DNA from: Lineus longissimus
Taxonomy: Eukaryota; Nemertea; Pilidiophora; Heteronemertea; Lineidae
Reading direction: 5' to 3'
DNA: 64,000 nt
Assembly (NCBI RefSeq): GCF_910592395.1
Contig: NC_088322.1
Coordinates: forward strand, 15,185,431 to 15,249,430
Shown: one piece after another, positions 1-10,614 of the stretch
Layout of the letters: every line of letters starts with the position of its first letter
Numbering within the stretch: position 1 is the stretch's first letter
Notes under the pieces: generated by a model
Told to the model about the DNA's origin: nothing
The model's input: only the letters and a program-made list of their open reading frames with translations
Database searches by the model: none
Position numbers and translations under genes: made by a program

Positions 1-2739
1 TGAAATCCGAGTATCGATAATTTCTGAAAACGTTTCTTGCTGGCATAAATACGCTATATTACATCGAGTCTTTGAGATGAAAAAAGAATATCAACTTGGA
101 ATGTTCAGGTTTCAAAGATCCTCTCCTGCCAGTCTATGCGGCAGCCTTCGCCAATGGAATGAGATATAAAATCAACCTCCTCTCATTCTCTGGGGCCACC
201 GATGGGTTATTTCTTAGGCTCGAGGATCCGCTGCCGTCACAAAGGCCTGTCGGGCCTTTGAAGGCTGATTCGGTTCCTTTCGCCTAAGCTTCCTGTGTGT
301 TAGAAAATACAAGAGCAGAATTTGATACGCCCGGCGCAGTACTTGCTTTCTTTTTCTCCACATTTTACAAGTTGTTATTGGCCCATCGAAGCTGAGGAAT
401 TTAAATTCTTCACCAGTTATACATGTTTGGTAGCGAGGGGTTGGCTTGCCTTTGACCTCGCTTAATGCCAGTGAGAATAGGCTTTCCATAGAATGTACTT
501 TAAACGTGACGGTTTTCTAATTTTTTCCTCAACTGAGTAGAATACATAGTGAATAAAATGCTAATGGTCGATTTGTCACGTACTTTAACCAGTCTCGGAA
601 CTCAAAAAACACGTAGAAATTAACCTCAATGGTCTATCTGCAAGTTAAAATATAGGCGATTTTTGACATTTTTAAGATGGATCAACCCTTCTTAGTAACG
701 ATGAATGAGAATTGTTCGGTTTCTAAATGCATCAGCATATTTATCGTACAACACGGCAATATTCCGACGAATCGGTTTCTTTCACCATTCGATTCCAGAC
801 TGACTCTTCGCTCCCATGGTTCTCTATTTTTGCCATTTATAGCCATTTTTGCCTATTTGTTAATTTGGAGCAGAAATCTAATATCATTGACCACATTCAT
901 TCCAGCTGAATAAACCATGGCGACAATTGCTTCACTTTACAGACCAAATCATTTGCGAAACTAATAATGCTGGCCTTTTGACTGCGAAATGAACGTGAAC
1001 GAAATATCCGACGAGTTCCAAATCGTACAGCTGTTTTCCCCCCTGGTTGGACATAATAAACCTGTATATTTGATATAGCTATACTGGCCAGATATGTACG
1101 ACTTATCGTCATGATTAGGGTGAATTCGTTTACTGAAACTAACTGTGACAGATATTGTGAATATTAATTTGAATGAATAGAATATGGAACCTTCAAATTA
1201 CCAATTATCAGAATACATCACCGCCATTTTGAATACAATGACGCGGCACTTTCGATATGTTCCCAGAATGTTGAAAACTGAAATGTGTATTCATCATTTA
1301 GTGACACCAACAAAGCTAGGATATAGCCTCTAACATGACATGGAATGGTAATTTCCGGTTAGGAGTGAAGTGGCACTTTCGGTTCGAGGGTATAATTGCA
1401 ACGTGTGTTGAAAGTACCTCTGTGGAGTGGCGAGATCCTGTGTGGCAGGGAGATAACCTCGAACTGAGGAAATTTGCTAAATTTATTTGGCTTTGTCGCT
1501 GACACCGAGTTTGGCATATCTGGTACACTGATGATCATAACACATTGGATGTCTGCCTGAAAGCCGCTAGCGTAAAGCGACATTTGAAGAGTCAATGGAC
1601 TTGTTGTTTCAAGCCCACGAATCAGTAACCTTCACCCAAAACATAGGCTGTTCACTTCCAAATATGATATATCTATGTGATTATCTACAGCTAAGAGATA
1701 TTTGCTCGACCCCAGTCAGGATGACCCCGAACAAAATATTGAGGTCTAAACCTTGGGATTTATCAGGCCGGGGCAAGTTTTGATGCCTTGAGCCTATCCC
1801 CTGATGATCAAACACTCGATGATAAAACAGCTACTGTATTCAAATGAACATCACAACGAATCAGCCAATGGTGATGTACGGAACACACATCTTGGCAAAT
1901 ATCGACCAATCAAATAGTTTGTCTCAATTTTTTGTGGCGATCTTGGCACCTTTACGAACATCATGATAAACGTCACTGCGAAAGTAATTGAAAAGTTGAA
2001 ACATATGGTGAATCCAAGAGCACCGTGACAGCCCCAAATTGAACAGAGGTGGCCAACGAGCTGCTGTCAGCTATTAGAAGCTATCGATACGAATCAGTTG
2101 CGTCACATCCATTGTTGAAATGTCACACACCATGAGTGGTCTGTTGCCATTAATGGAGTGCGACAAATTTAGTATCGAATTTGCAAAAATTACGCAACCT
2201 GTCAATACTTTGTAAGGAACGCCATTTTCGTTATCTCGTGAGATCTCCCAAAGTATTGGGCGAGAAATTCGATAGGGTGCTACTAAACTGTGGAATTTGA
2301 TTGGAACGAAGTGTTATAGTTTGATTGACGTGTCCAATGATGTAATAGTATTACGTGGAATGCTAAGAGCAGGATAATGTCCTTGATAGGACGGAGTTTG
2401 GTCCAAATCCCCTTGTTCTCACAATTGGATTGTCCTGCTTTGGAGACTGTCGTAAATTTGACCTCCATGTTGTTGATTTTTTTCTTCTGGTAATTCTAAA
2501 ATGGGATCACTTGGCCATGCAGAATGATAATCGGTTTACGACAAATTAGCATGACAGATACTAAAACTTTACAAGAAAGAGTGAAAAATCATATTTTCGT
2601 ATGCAACAGCTTTAAATGTTTCGCAACTAGTCTGCTAACCGGGGTTCCTCCAACATCATAAGATTGACGAGGTGATTCTCAGTGAAAACGTTGGTGTAAG
2701 AATCCGCATAAAATAACTTAGTTTCATGACTATTGTATG
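1..2739. other. Intergenic, no supported gene
   Basis: Only short unrecognised open frames (all under 100 codons). No repeat ends or RNA genes identified. A CACCGCCATTTTGAA (YY1-like, minus) lies at 1219-1233. Confidence 0.6.
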
Positions 2740-3053
2740 CGTTTGCCACCTGCAAATTAAAATGTGGGTTTTAATAGGTTTGCCGTCAGCATCCAAGTTA
2801 TAACATAAATTTGTCGCCCAGAGCAGCAAATTAGAACATAGCTTTTACCTTCGGCATAAAAATTATAGATTACTTTTACCGTCAACATTCAAACTATAAC
2901 AAAAGTATGCTGTCAGCATGCAAATCATGACACAATTTTGTCGTCAACGTGCAAATTATGGCATAGGTTGCGCTGTAAGCTGGCACATTATGACATAAGT
3001 TTGCTGTCAGCATGCTCATTAGAGTATGACCAGCTTTATGGTCAGCATGTTGG
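2740..3053. repeat. Degenerate minisatellite, ~31-36 bp period
   Basis: About nine imperfect units of the type GCTGTCAGCATGCAAAT followed by TATGACATAAGTTT. Clear copies begin near 2782, 2907, 2939, 2971 and 3001. Units vary in both length and sequence, so the array is old. Confidence 0.7.
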
Positions 3054-3993
3054 TAACGAAATGACATGGTCTTATCATTGTTTTTGCTGACTTAGTTGGC
3101 TGCCATTCGGCTGGTATGTGTTTTCAGGTGATCTTCGAGGCTGAACAGTGCATCCCCATTCATGCCACAACCGAAAGGCAGTCACGTCATCTTCTCTCAG
3201 GGGGCGATACCTGTCCTTGCCCCAGGCGATCGTCTCCGAATCGCAGAAATTAACAATGACATCGCCGAGGTATATATACATATAATGACCGAGGTCTCGT
3301 GTTGTGTTGCATTTCAATGAAGATCTCACATTACCACACTGCCCGAGCCCAAAGGTGGTAATTTCTAATAAATCTGACGCCAAAATTGGGTAATCAAGTC
3401 GATGTGACACGAAAGAAAATGAAAAATGCCCAAGGCGTTGCATGTATATACTAGTAGTTTATTATGGATTTTTCGATAAGTCGTCAACTAACGATTTGAA
3501 AATCATTTTGTAACATGCTATGCTGAGTTCCAGTCTTGCTTTGGAATGAATAACAGCCAGTGTCGCTCAGTCGGTATAGCGCGTCAGGTCGAGGGTGTTA
3601 AAAACAAGTTTTGTCACTAACGCTGGCGTTGACTTGAGTTGGCGTTAAATCTAATGCCCTAACTGAAGGAGATTATGCCAATCTAAGTTAACGCCAGCGT
3701 GAGCGAGAAAAATTGAACAATCGGGCCCTGGAATTCTTGACGCAACCTGAGATATTTGAGAATTTCTTGTTCCTTTTTTTCCAACTGTCTATTTTTACTG
3801 ACTAAAAAAAGGTTTTACTGACTGGTCTTCTTTGTCTTTTAGAACCAGCTGAACGACATTTTTTTCAGTTTACCGACAACATTTTTTCGAATTTTTAAGA
3901 CTTCGACAAAACCAAGTTTGGAATATTTTATTACATTTTTGTGAATTTTGAATAGAATTTAAACCCATTATTCTCCGTTGGAGGATTGTTTTG
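3054..3993. other. Intergenic; tRNA-like fragment and inverted repeat
   Basis: At 3557-3585 GTGTCGCTCAGTCGGTATAGCGC resembles a tRNA D-arm / box A, with no matching T-arm after it, so it is probably a SINE or tRNA relic. At 3617-3703 the arms CGCTGGCGTTGACTT and AAGTTAACGCCAGCG form an imperfect inverted repeat. A 122-codon minus-strand frame (3075-3443) has no recognisable domain. Confidence 0.45.
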
Positions 3994-4562
3994 AGTTCAG
4001 CTTAAGCCGTCACATGTTTGCTCTGAGGTAACACCCTAGTGTCGGTAGAACATGCTGTGGAACCTTTATGTAAGGGTGGTGGACAAAACCATTGAAAGCA
4101 CTGGAAACATTCGTGTAATCATCAACAGCTATCGTCCAAATCGGTCGTACCATCTGTCATAATGCACCAGGGGATACCTTTTTGAAAACGTGGTGCCTAA
4201 AACCCTCATGTGGTGTCACGAAATATTTTAGCTTTGAGTACTTAATTCCAATGACAATTCAGCAAACCCGACTTTTACACCACCCAATATAAATATCCAA
4301 AGTATCTCATTTTACAGAATATTTCAACAATGATTGGCGATAATTTGGAAGGCAGGTCTTGGCGACACTTGTCACCTGTCCCCCTCGAATCTGTCAGATT
4401 AAACACGCTGCCATCATTGTCAGCCATTTTGTATCCCGTCAAGATGTCCCAGTAACATTGTTCCCTAGCCTTGTCTCCAGTGATGTGTCATTATGACCAG
4501 TACTTTAAGAAACAATGGCTATTTGTTCAGGGGCGGACCGGGCCGCTATTCCGCCCGAGTGA

Positions 4563-5872
4563 CGTCCCCCAGGGCTGAATGGCCTCGGGGTAAACCCATC
4601 TCGGCAAGTCCCGGAGCAAAATCACCAATCTTGTTAATGAACACTTTTTGTACCAAAAGTGATTTTTCTTTGTTATTATCCGCTTAACTGAAACAACTTA
4701 ATTGTTCTGTTGGGAAATAACTGGTCATTCACCTTCTGTGCGGGAAAAAACCTTCCAAATGAGAATCAGGTGACACGACCCTGTAGTCAGTGTCTCATCT
4801 TGGGAATGGACAAGAAGCGGGAGGCATGACGATATAGAACTTTTTAGGTGCCCACCTGCTTTGCATAGGCCACTGAGTACATTTCTATTCGCCAGATGAT
4901 GGTTGTTGATGTAGTTCAGTCACGTGATTTCTATTCAGCCAATTGGCTGTCAGAGTTTTGCTCTTGCCTAGTCGGATGCTCCATGACTGAATTAACACTG
5001 ACACATCACGTGTTCTGCTCTCTACCTTTGCCCCTTGTTCAGTTTTCCAGGCGCAGATGCAGAATTACTCAAGATGGTAAAACATTAAGAGAAAAGAAAC
5101 GCTGCGCTTTGAAGGGTGCACGGTTCTTTACGTTCTGCCTCAAGCTTGGGTTTTTCTCTCTCGTAGCTGCTTTGTCAAGGAGGGTTTCCCTTGGATAATC
5201 AAGCAAAGGAACGGCCGAGGGACACGAACAGGAGCCATTTCTGATCATCTGACTCTGCGGTCCTATCGCTTGCTGTGTCTGTGTTTTCCTTTCAATTTCC
5301 CCGCGAGCGAATCCTAACTCCTGCTTTGCCTGCGGCGATCATATTCAGCGGGAGTAAAGGCGCTTGGAGGAAGACCACTTAAGGATATGAAGGCGGGCTT
5401 CGTGGAGATTCTCATGAAAATGCGCAGAAATAAAAGCGCCAACTTCGTGCTTTTATTTCCTGTATTGATGAGATATTGAGGTATCCATTCATGGTGTCAC
5501 CGCATACTGGGCCAGTCCCGGCTCATTATCAAGAAGCGCAGGGGGTAGGATATCTGAGAGTCTCCTGAAAACGGGGATGTCAGTTACCATTGTCTGGGGG
5601 CTGTTTAGGAAGAATTGCTACAGTTCCGGGCCACTGGCTCCTAAGTCTCGGTCTCTTGCGGCACTTACCCCGGGGCGTTCTTGGCCCTTAGGCGGTTATA
5701 AATAACCAAGAGTCCGTAAAACGTCGCGTCCGACCTCCGGGGGATTGTTAGAGAGGCTTCAAGATGCTCCGGTGACATCTCATGCTATTTTAATCTGGGT
5801 TATTACCCCAAGGCGTCCCAAGTGACCGAATCCAAATGACCCTGGTTTAGAAATAGCCTTGTATCATTCCAT
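4563..5872. other. Unit 1-specific segment, 1310 bp
   Basis: Replaced by one base in unit 2 (12008). Either lost from unit 2 or gained by unit 1; no terminal repeats decide which. It holds an unassigned open frame at 4896-5198 (100 codons, basic, not recognised) and a perfect 11-bp hairpin at 5427-5459 (GAAATAAAAGC, 11-base loop, GCTTTTATTTC). It is more GC-rich than the flanks around 5210-5400 and 5640-5750. No gene is supported. Confidence 0.8.
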
Positions 5873-6614
5873 AATCGCAAGATTATTAAGATATTTAGAT
5901 ATTATTGCTTGAAGGACGATCACTCTTTCAACAACTCAAGGGAGAATTTCATCATCGTTGATTGGACAAAAGGCACGATTTTGATATTTCGTAATGGATG
6001 TCTATGAATTCATAAACTATTTCTTAATACTCTATTTATTAAGGAAAATATTTGTTTATGGTCTTCATGAGAGATCGCAATATATATACAGAGTCACTTT
6101 AATAACGACCTAATGACCAAGGTGAAAGTTCTTCACAAACTCTATAGCCATCAGAAAATAGTACCGAAACCACCTGAAGAGATTCACGTTTTCTAGATTC
6201 TTGAGGATAGTGGCGATGACATGCAAATAGGGTAATGAATTCTTGAATGTTTTAATGACACATTTCTATACCATATCATCTAGCTTATACGTAGCAGATG
6301 GATGATTTCTACAAGTAATGTACGTGAACATTGTAGGCCTATTTTTGAGATGAATGGTGGTAAAAGTCAAATTGGAGCCAAGTGCAATACTTGTTGGACA
6401 GGTCTTTAGTAAAGTTCTGGTGAGGACTTCACCCAAATACATCAAAAATTTTGACAGATGATAATGCTTTTGGTATTAATCAGAGATCGTTTTTGAAGTT
6501 CAGAGGGTTCATACATTATCAAATCTTTTTTATGAAGTTCCGGCTGTTGCCTTGGCTTCAGGATTGCCATTGCCATTTAGAAAAAAACCAAGACAATAGG
6601 CCTGGGTCACAGAT

Positions 6615-7276
6615 GCTTTTTGCACACTGACAACATTTTCGGTAACATTTTCGGAAACATCTCGGCAACACACCTGGGCAACAAAATTTGGCCCTGTATA
6701 CACATGACATCATTCAACAACATGTGGGGCAACTTGTTATCGAATGTTTCTGAGAAAATGAGGATTTTGGACGGAAATTTATAAACAATGGAAGATTCCA
6801 AGAGAAGAAAATGTATTGTCGGGGGCTCTGCCATAATTTTACGTATCCTGATTGAAAGACGGCAAAGAAGACGTAAAGATGAGAAAAGAGTGTGGACAAG
6901 ACCATGGATATATATAAGAGACCAGCATGGGGCCTACCACTGTCTCCTGTCTACTGTCATCCCATAAACAGGCACAACTCTCCCATACTGCGATAAGTTG
7001 TTCCACTTCACTCAATAACCATTCCTTGCTGGAGGCTGCTGATTTGACTACATCACAAGGCTTCAGGTTGATCATGTGATTTGTGGCCTATTTCTGATTG
7101 GATAAAACTCGACAAAAATTGATTTTGTATTATTTCGACCACATTTGAGCATTATTTGGCCAACATGTTACCGAATGTTTCCGAACTGTTTACACTGCCA
7201 ACATTTTCGATAACAACGCACCTGGACAACATGTTGGCCAACATGTTTCCCAAAATGTTGTCAGTGTGTAAAGAGC
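6615..7276. mobile_element. Nested inverted-repeat (MITE-like) element, unit 1 only
   Basis: A 25-bp terminal inverted repeat brackets the block: 6615-6639 reads GCTTTTTGCACACTGACAAC..., and the reverse complement of 7252-7276 reads GCTCTTTACACACTGACAAC... (2 mismatches). Similarity continues inward as variants of AACATTTTCGGTAAC and ACATGTTGGCCAACATGT. A second end-like sequence near 7155-7198 followed by another palindromic piece suggests nesting of two related elements. There is no transposase frame. Unit 2 has about 30 unrelated bases at this place, so target-site duplication cannot be judged. A TATATATAAG at 6909-6918 lies inside. The element ends about 95 bp before the copy 1 TATA-like box. 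Confidence 0.7.
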
Positions 7277-7363
7277 GTGATGAAGCCGAAAATGACGTGG
7301 CAGTCCCTGATTAGTCGATACTGAGAATTCGTTGATATGGCCTTCCTCTGAGCATGCGTGATT

Positions 7364-7376
7364 GGAAAATATAGAC
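7364..7376 (+). promoter_or_regulatory. TATA-like box of copy 1
   Basis: AAAATATAGACC lies about 30 bp upstream of a plausible start near 7400. Copy 2 has a better match at the same place (12904-12912). Distance and conservation fit a core promoter, but no transcript evidence is available. Confidence 0.4.
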
Positions 7377-7399
7377 CAGGGGCGTCTGAGATTTGGGGG

Positions 7400-7491
7400 C
7401 ATTTCGAGAGGGACAGATTTGGAGCAGCACGTTTCATTAGATCCTTAGCTTTTGGACAGAAGAAGAAGCGAGGTCTGTAACACTGCAATAG
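7400..7491 (+). other. Predicted non-coding first exon, copy 1
   Basis: The inferred exon runs from about 30 bp after the TATA-like box to a strong donor (AATAG then GTAAGC, GT at 7492-7493). It contains no ATG, as expected of a leader. The exon 5' end is approximate. Confidence 0.5.
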
Positions 7492-7767
7492 GTAAGCCTG
7501 GTAAACTAATTTCAGGAAATTACTACATTTATAACTGGTTTCCAATCTGCAGCCATTCATAAGATAAGGCTGTTTAGCCTAGGACAGGATAGCACTATAT
7601 TTAACACTGGTTTCTAATCTTTAACTATGCTGTAGACATAGCCTGGTCACCGAGATGATCCATACAAAGACGTTTCCTACTGACTATAAAGTCATTAAAT
7701 AGCCAGTTGGACCTTCGGTAAAATTCAGTTTAAAAGATTTCAGTTCATGCTTGACTCTTACTTTCAG
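7492..7767 (+). other. Predicted 5'UTR intron, copy 1 (276 bp)
   Basis: The intron starts GTAAGC and ends in a pyrimidine-rich TTACTTTCAG. The next exon begins AAAG then the start ATG. The matching intron in copy 2 is also exactly 276 bp, with about 4 mismatches. Confidence 0.6.
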
Positions 7768-7771
7768 AAAG

Positions 7772-9103
7772 ATGAAATCAAGGCTGATGATCGCACTGAC
7801 GGGGGTGGTACTTTTGGCCGCGACGGTCCATGGACAAACACTTTCTGCCGCCGACAAGGCCATTGTAGAAAATGGCCTCGCTTTTGGTGAAAAGATTGGT
7901 GAGGCATTGCAAAATGACGACTTCAGCGATCTTATGCAGAATATCGGAAATAAAATGGCCCCATTTCTTGGAGCTTTGGGGCCGCTGATGGGGTTAATCC
8001 TATCCTTCTTTCCGTCGGGACCATCTCTGGAAGAGAAGATAATGGAGCGATTTGACCAAATGGACCAAAAATTTGACCTTATGGATGCACAGTTTGACGA
8101 AGTCAAACAATTGATCGAGTGGGAAAGCATGCAGGTAAAAGTCGCCGACGAGGAACAGTCAATCCGATATTTGCATATGAAATATCGAAGTGTTATGACC
8201 GCACCAGTCGATGAAAAGGAAGGCTACAAGCGCGACTTCATTACTCAGTACGAGTCTGACTACCAGGGTGCAGGGTACAAACTCTTTGACGCGGCCACCG
8301 CTAATGATGCAACGACTTTCAAGAATGTATTTCGAGGCTGTATGGAGTTTACGGGAAACGACAGAAAACAGGTGGAGACCTTCATGCTTGGTTACTTTGG
8401 ACTAGTGATGAAGGCTATGGTCCTCGAGATGGCATACTACAAGTGGGATGGATACACGTTGACGGGATCAAGAACGACCACTTGGTTGAATCGCATGGAG
8501 ACGCTTAAACTCGAAATGAAAAAGATCGAGAATGAGCTAATTGACTTTCATGCGCAGTTGAGCAAAGATTTGGATGAGTTTATACTGTTGAACGCCAACT
8601 TAAAAAATGGCGCCTTTGCAGACCAGCTTTATGCCAAGCTTTCAACCAAGTTTTATTGGCGTTACTGGACGGTGGTGGTGTCAAAAGACATCCAAGGGTC
8701 AAGCAAACACCGACACGGCCAAAATTGTGGAGCAATAAAGAAGTTTCAGCAAAATGGCAAGAACGTAATAGCTGTTAGTGTTGACAAGACGGACAGCAGT
8801 TTCAACGCCGCTAAAGCTAACTCGGAAATTGTTCGAATCCAAAACTGGATGGCCAGCAATAATAAGAGTCCTAATGCTGATTATATGTACAACCGTGTTG
8901 AGGCTGGCCTGAGGACCTCCTGCCGACCGTTTGCATACATTGCCTTTGTATGTAGGTCCTGCAATCCTGACCTACAGGTTAGAGCTGCTTCTAACCACAT
9001 GGTCAAAAGGAAACTATATTGGGTATCCATCCCTACTAGAAATTACATGTTTGCATATCATCAAGTATATGCATATGAGATGGATGCCGTCTTTTTTGGT
9101 TAA
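7772..9103 (+). CDS. Secreted cephalotoxin/rapunzel-like protein, copy 1 (443 aa)
   Basis: Single-exon reading frame for a predicted secreted protein. Residues 1-21 form a signal peptide (basic start, then a leucine/valine/alanine core, likely cut after Gly21). Residues 62-80 are strongly hydrophobic with Gly and Pro, a candidate membrane-inserting segment. Residues 86-117 show a clear heptad pattern (Phe94/101/108 with Met97/Met104/Val111), so a coiled coil. A long helical, aromatic-rich body follows. Cysteines are at 190, 319, 384, 394 and 397. This order resembles SE-cephalotoxin and rapunzel-like proteins, some of which are venom or skeletal-matrix proteins; a membrane-active role is inference. 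The start is the first ATG after a splice acceptor (AG at 7766-7767); the open frame extends further upstream only into the intron. Copy 2 lies 5.5 kb downstream. The 5'UTR and 3'UTR introns support a real eukaryotic gene. Confidence 0.87.
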   Translation: MKSRLMIALTGVVLLAATVHGQTLSAADKAIVENGLAFGEKIGEALQNDDFSDLMQNIGNKMAPFLGALGPLMGLILSFFPSGPSLEEKIMERFDQMDQKFDLMDAQFDEVKQLIEWESMQVKVADEEQSIRYLHMKYRSVMTAPVDEKEGYKRDFITQYESDYQGAGYKLFDAATANDATTFKNVFRGCMEFTGNDRKQVETFMLGYFGLVMKAMVLEMAYYKWDGYTLTGSRTTTWLNRMETLKLEMKKIENELIDFHAQLSKDLDEFILLNANLKNGAFADQLYAKLSTKFYWRYWTVVVSKDIQGSSKHRHGQNCGAIKKFQQNGKNVIAVSVDKTDSSFNAAKANSEIVRIQNWMASNNKSPNADYMYNRVEAGLRTSCRPFAYIAFVCRSCNPDLQVRAASNHMVKRKLYWVSIPTRNYMFAYHQVYAYEMDAVFFG

Positions 9104-9118
9104 TCATGAACACTTAAG

Positions 9119-9614
9119 GTAAGTTGGTTCGATGATGTAAACCCTCATATGACCTCACACCCAGTCAGTACCATTCAACAAATGTAAAATGCTTTGTACT
9201 GGGTAGTCGCAGGCTACCTTTTCGACCACCAATCCAATCGTACTGATCGTGTTTAAGGAGTGGATACTGAAGTGGAGGTATTGGTTGTCTCACCAAATGC
9301 CACGAGGGTGGAGACAAAATGTAGGCCTAACCGAGGCCGCAGCCGCGATTTTGGAATGATAGCTCCATCCGTGCGATGTTCGGCGAGACAAACAATACGT
9401 CCAGTTCGCTACAACTCTTTAAACAATGAAGCTTCATTTGACGACTTTTTGATCACTTCCGTTTTGCCACCAACACCAGCGGTCACGGTTGCCTGACCGC
9501 TGCAGTAAAATCGATGCACAGTGGGCGCATAGTACATTACATTGTAAACTGCGATTCATTGTAACCGGCAAGGTGTCTTGAGAATAACTCTCCATATCTC
9601 ATTTTTAATTTCAG
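9119..9614 (+). other. Predicted 3'UTR intron, copy 1 (496 bp)
   Basis: Donor CTTAAG then GTAAGT lies 15 bases after the stop codon. The acceptor is TTTTTAATTTCAG, ending at 9614. The stop is less than 50 bases before the junction, so the junction should not trigger nonsense-mediated decay. Both splice sites are conserved in copy 2. Confidence 0.6.
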
Positions 9615-9910
9615 ATGGAGTGTGCAAAGATGCAATTTGACTTTGGATGAAGATCAACATGATCGAGATGAAGGAGTAAAGGTGTGATTTTAAACTTCAT
9701 CATGGCGGAGGATATCGTAAAATTGCCAGTAGTACTCGACAAGCTATTCATTATATAATCGTATACAGGTGAAGGGTGTATTTTAGTTTATCTAGTGGGA
9801 TTACTTTATTTAGATCTAAACGTGTCGACGAGACGAGCAACTCAACGTCCTAACTATTTCGTCAATTATTGCCAGTGGTGGATCGAAAATAAAGATTCAG
9901 AATTTGAACT
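9615..9910 (+). other. Predicted last (non-coding) exon, copy 1
   Basis: Runs from the acceptor to just past the AATAAA at 9888. It opens with a short frame (ATGGAGTGT..., about 11 codons to TGA) that is probably not translated. The end is approximate. Confidence 0.5.
9888..9893 (+). terminator. Polyadenylation signal, copy 1
   Basis: Canonical AATAAA, conserved in copy 2, about 270 bases into the predicted last exon. Confidence 0.5.
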
Positions 9911-10167
9911 GCCCATTTATTCCATTTCTTTTCGTTACCTTGTTCACGTTGAATGAAGTTTGCGGTGCTCAGGATTGAAATATGACGAGGCGATTCCGAC
10001 AAGGAATGCGGTCCACTCGGTCATGTGATTATTTGTTGAAATGTTCTTTAAAATACAATTATAATTGAAAGATATGGATTTCTGACAGGTCAAAACCATG
10101 TGAATGGTTTGGGTTCAGTATTGGTCACACAGGCGAGAAACCTTGGAAGCTTTTGAAAATTAACTCG

Positions 10168-10614
10168 GAGACAAGACCACAATTGATTTTTAAAGCCTTT
10201 TAGCTGTTAAATTGTCAATGTTTGACCGCGACGCATCAAATACTGCGTGGGGTTGTGAATCTGAAATTTTTAACTGATATTCCGGACAGTCAGGCAAGTA
10301 AATTTTGAAAAATAAACTGGTAGCTGACCACGCAAATTTTTTGATAATCGACAAATTAGACAGACTTTGATATTTCCACTCTTTTCAGCCAACTGGCAGA
10401 AAAAACTCAAAACACGCCCCCTATCACCCAATTAGCAAAATGCGAAATTAATTTTTTCATCAAATAATTTCTTAATATCTGTAGACTTGCCACAGCAAAT
10501 ATTTTTTCAATACCTCTCCAAATATGTACTTGATAGTTAAAAACATGCACTCGTCTAATTGATAGGCCTCGACCCTCCAACCTATGAATATTCATTAGTG
10601 GTCTTATCTCAATG
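10168..10614. other. Unit 1-specific segment, 447 bp
   Basis: Unit 2 has a single T (17263) between the same flanks (TAACTCG and AAAGTTATATGA). The segment is AT-rich with no gene or repeat ends seen. Confidence 0.75.

Noticed and set aside
1797-1830. CTGATGA-type hammerhead ribozyme core
   Set aside because: No GAAA segment or enclosing stems in the right places.
7190-7560. Minus-strand frames conserved between units (7261-7560 and 12805-13098)
   Set aside because: Conserved only because the whole unit is duplicated. They overlap the predicted leader exon and intron of the plus-strand gene.
7751-7771. Upstream extension of the copy 1 frame starting at TTG
   Set aside because: It has no ATG and lies across the splice acceptor TTACTTTCAG. 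The ATG at 7772 begins an ideal signal peptide. The same applies to 13289-13309.
7684-8130. 148-codon minus-strand frame over copy 1 (and 185 codons at 13222-13779 over copy 2)
   Set aside because: Antisense shadow of a strongly coding exon; Ser/Phe-rich with no domain.
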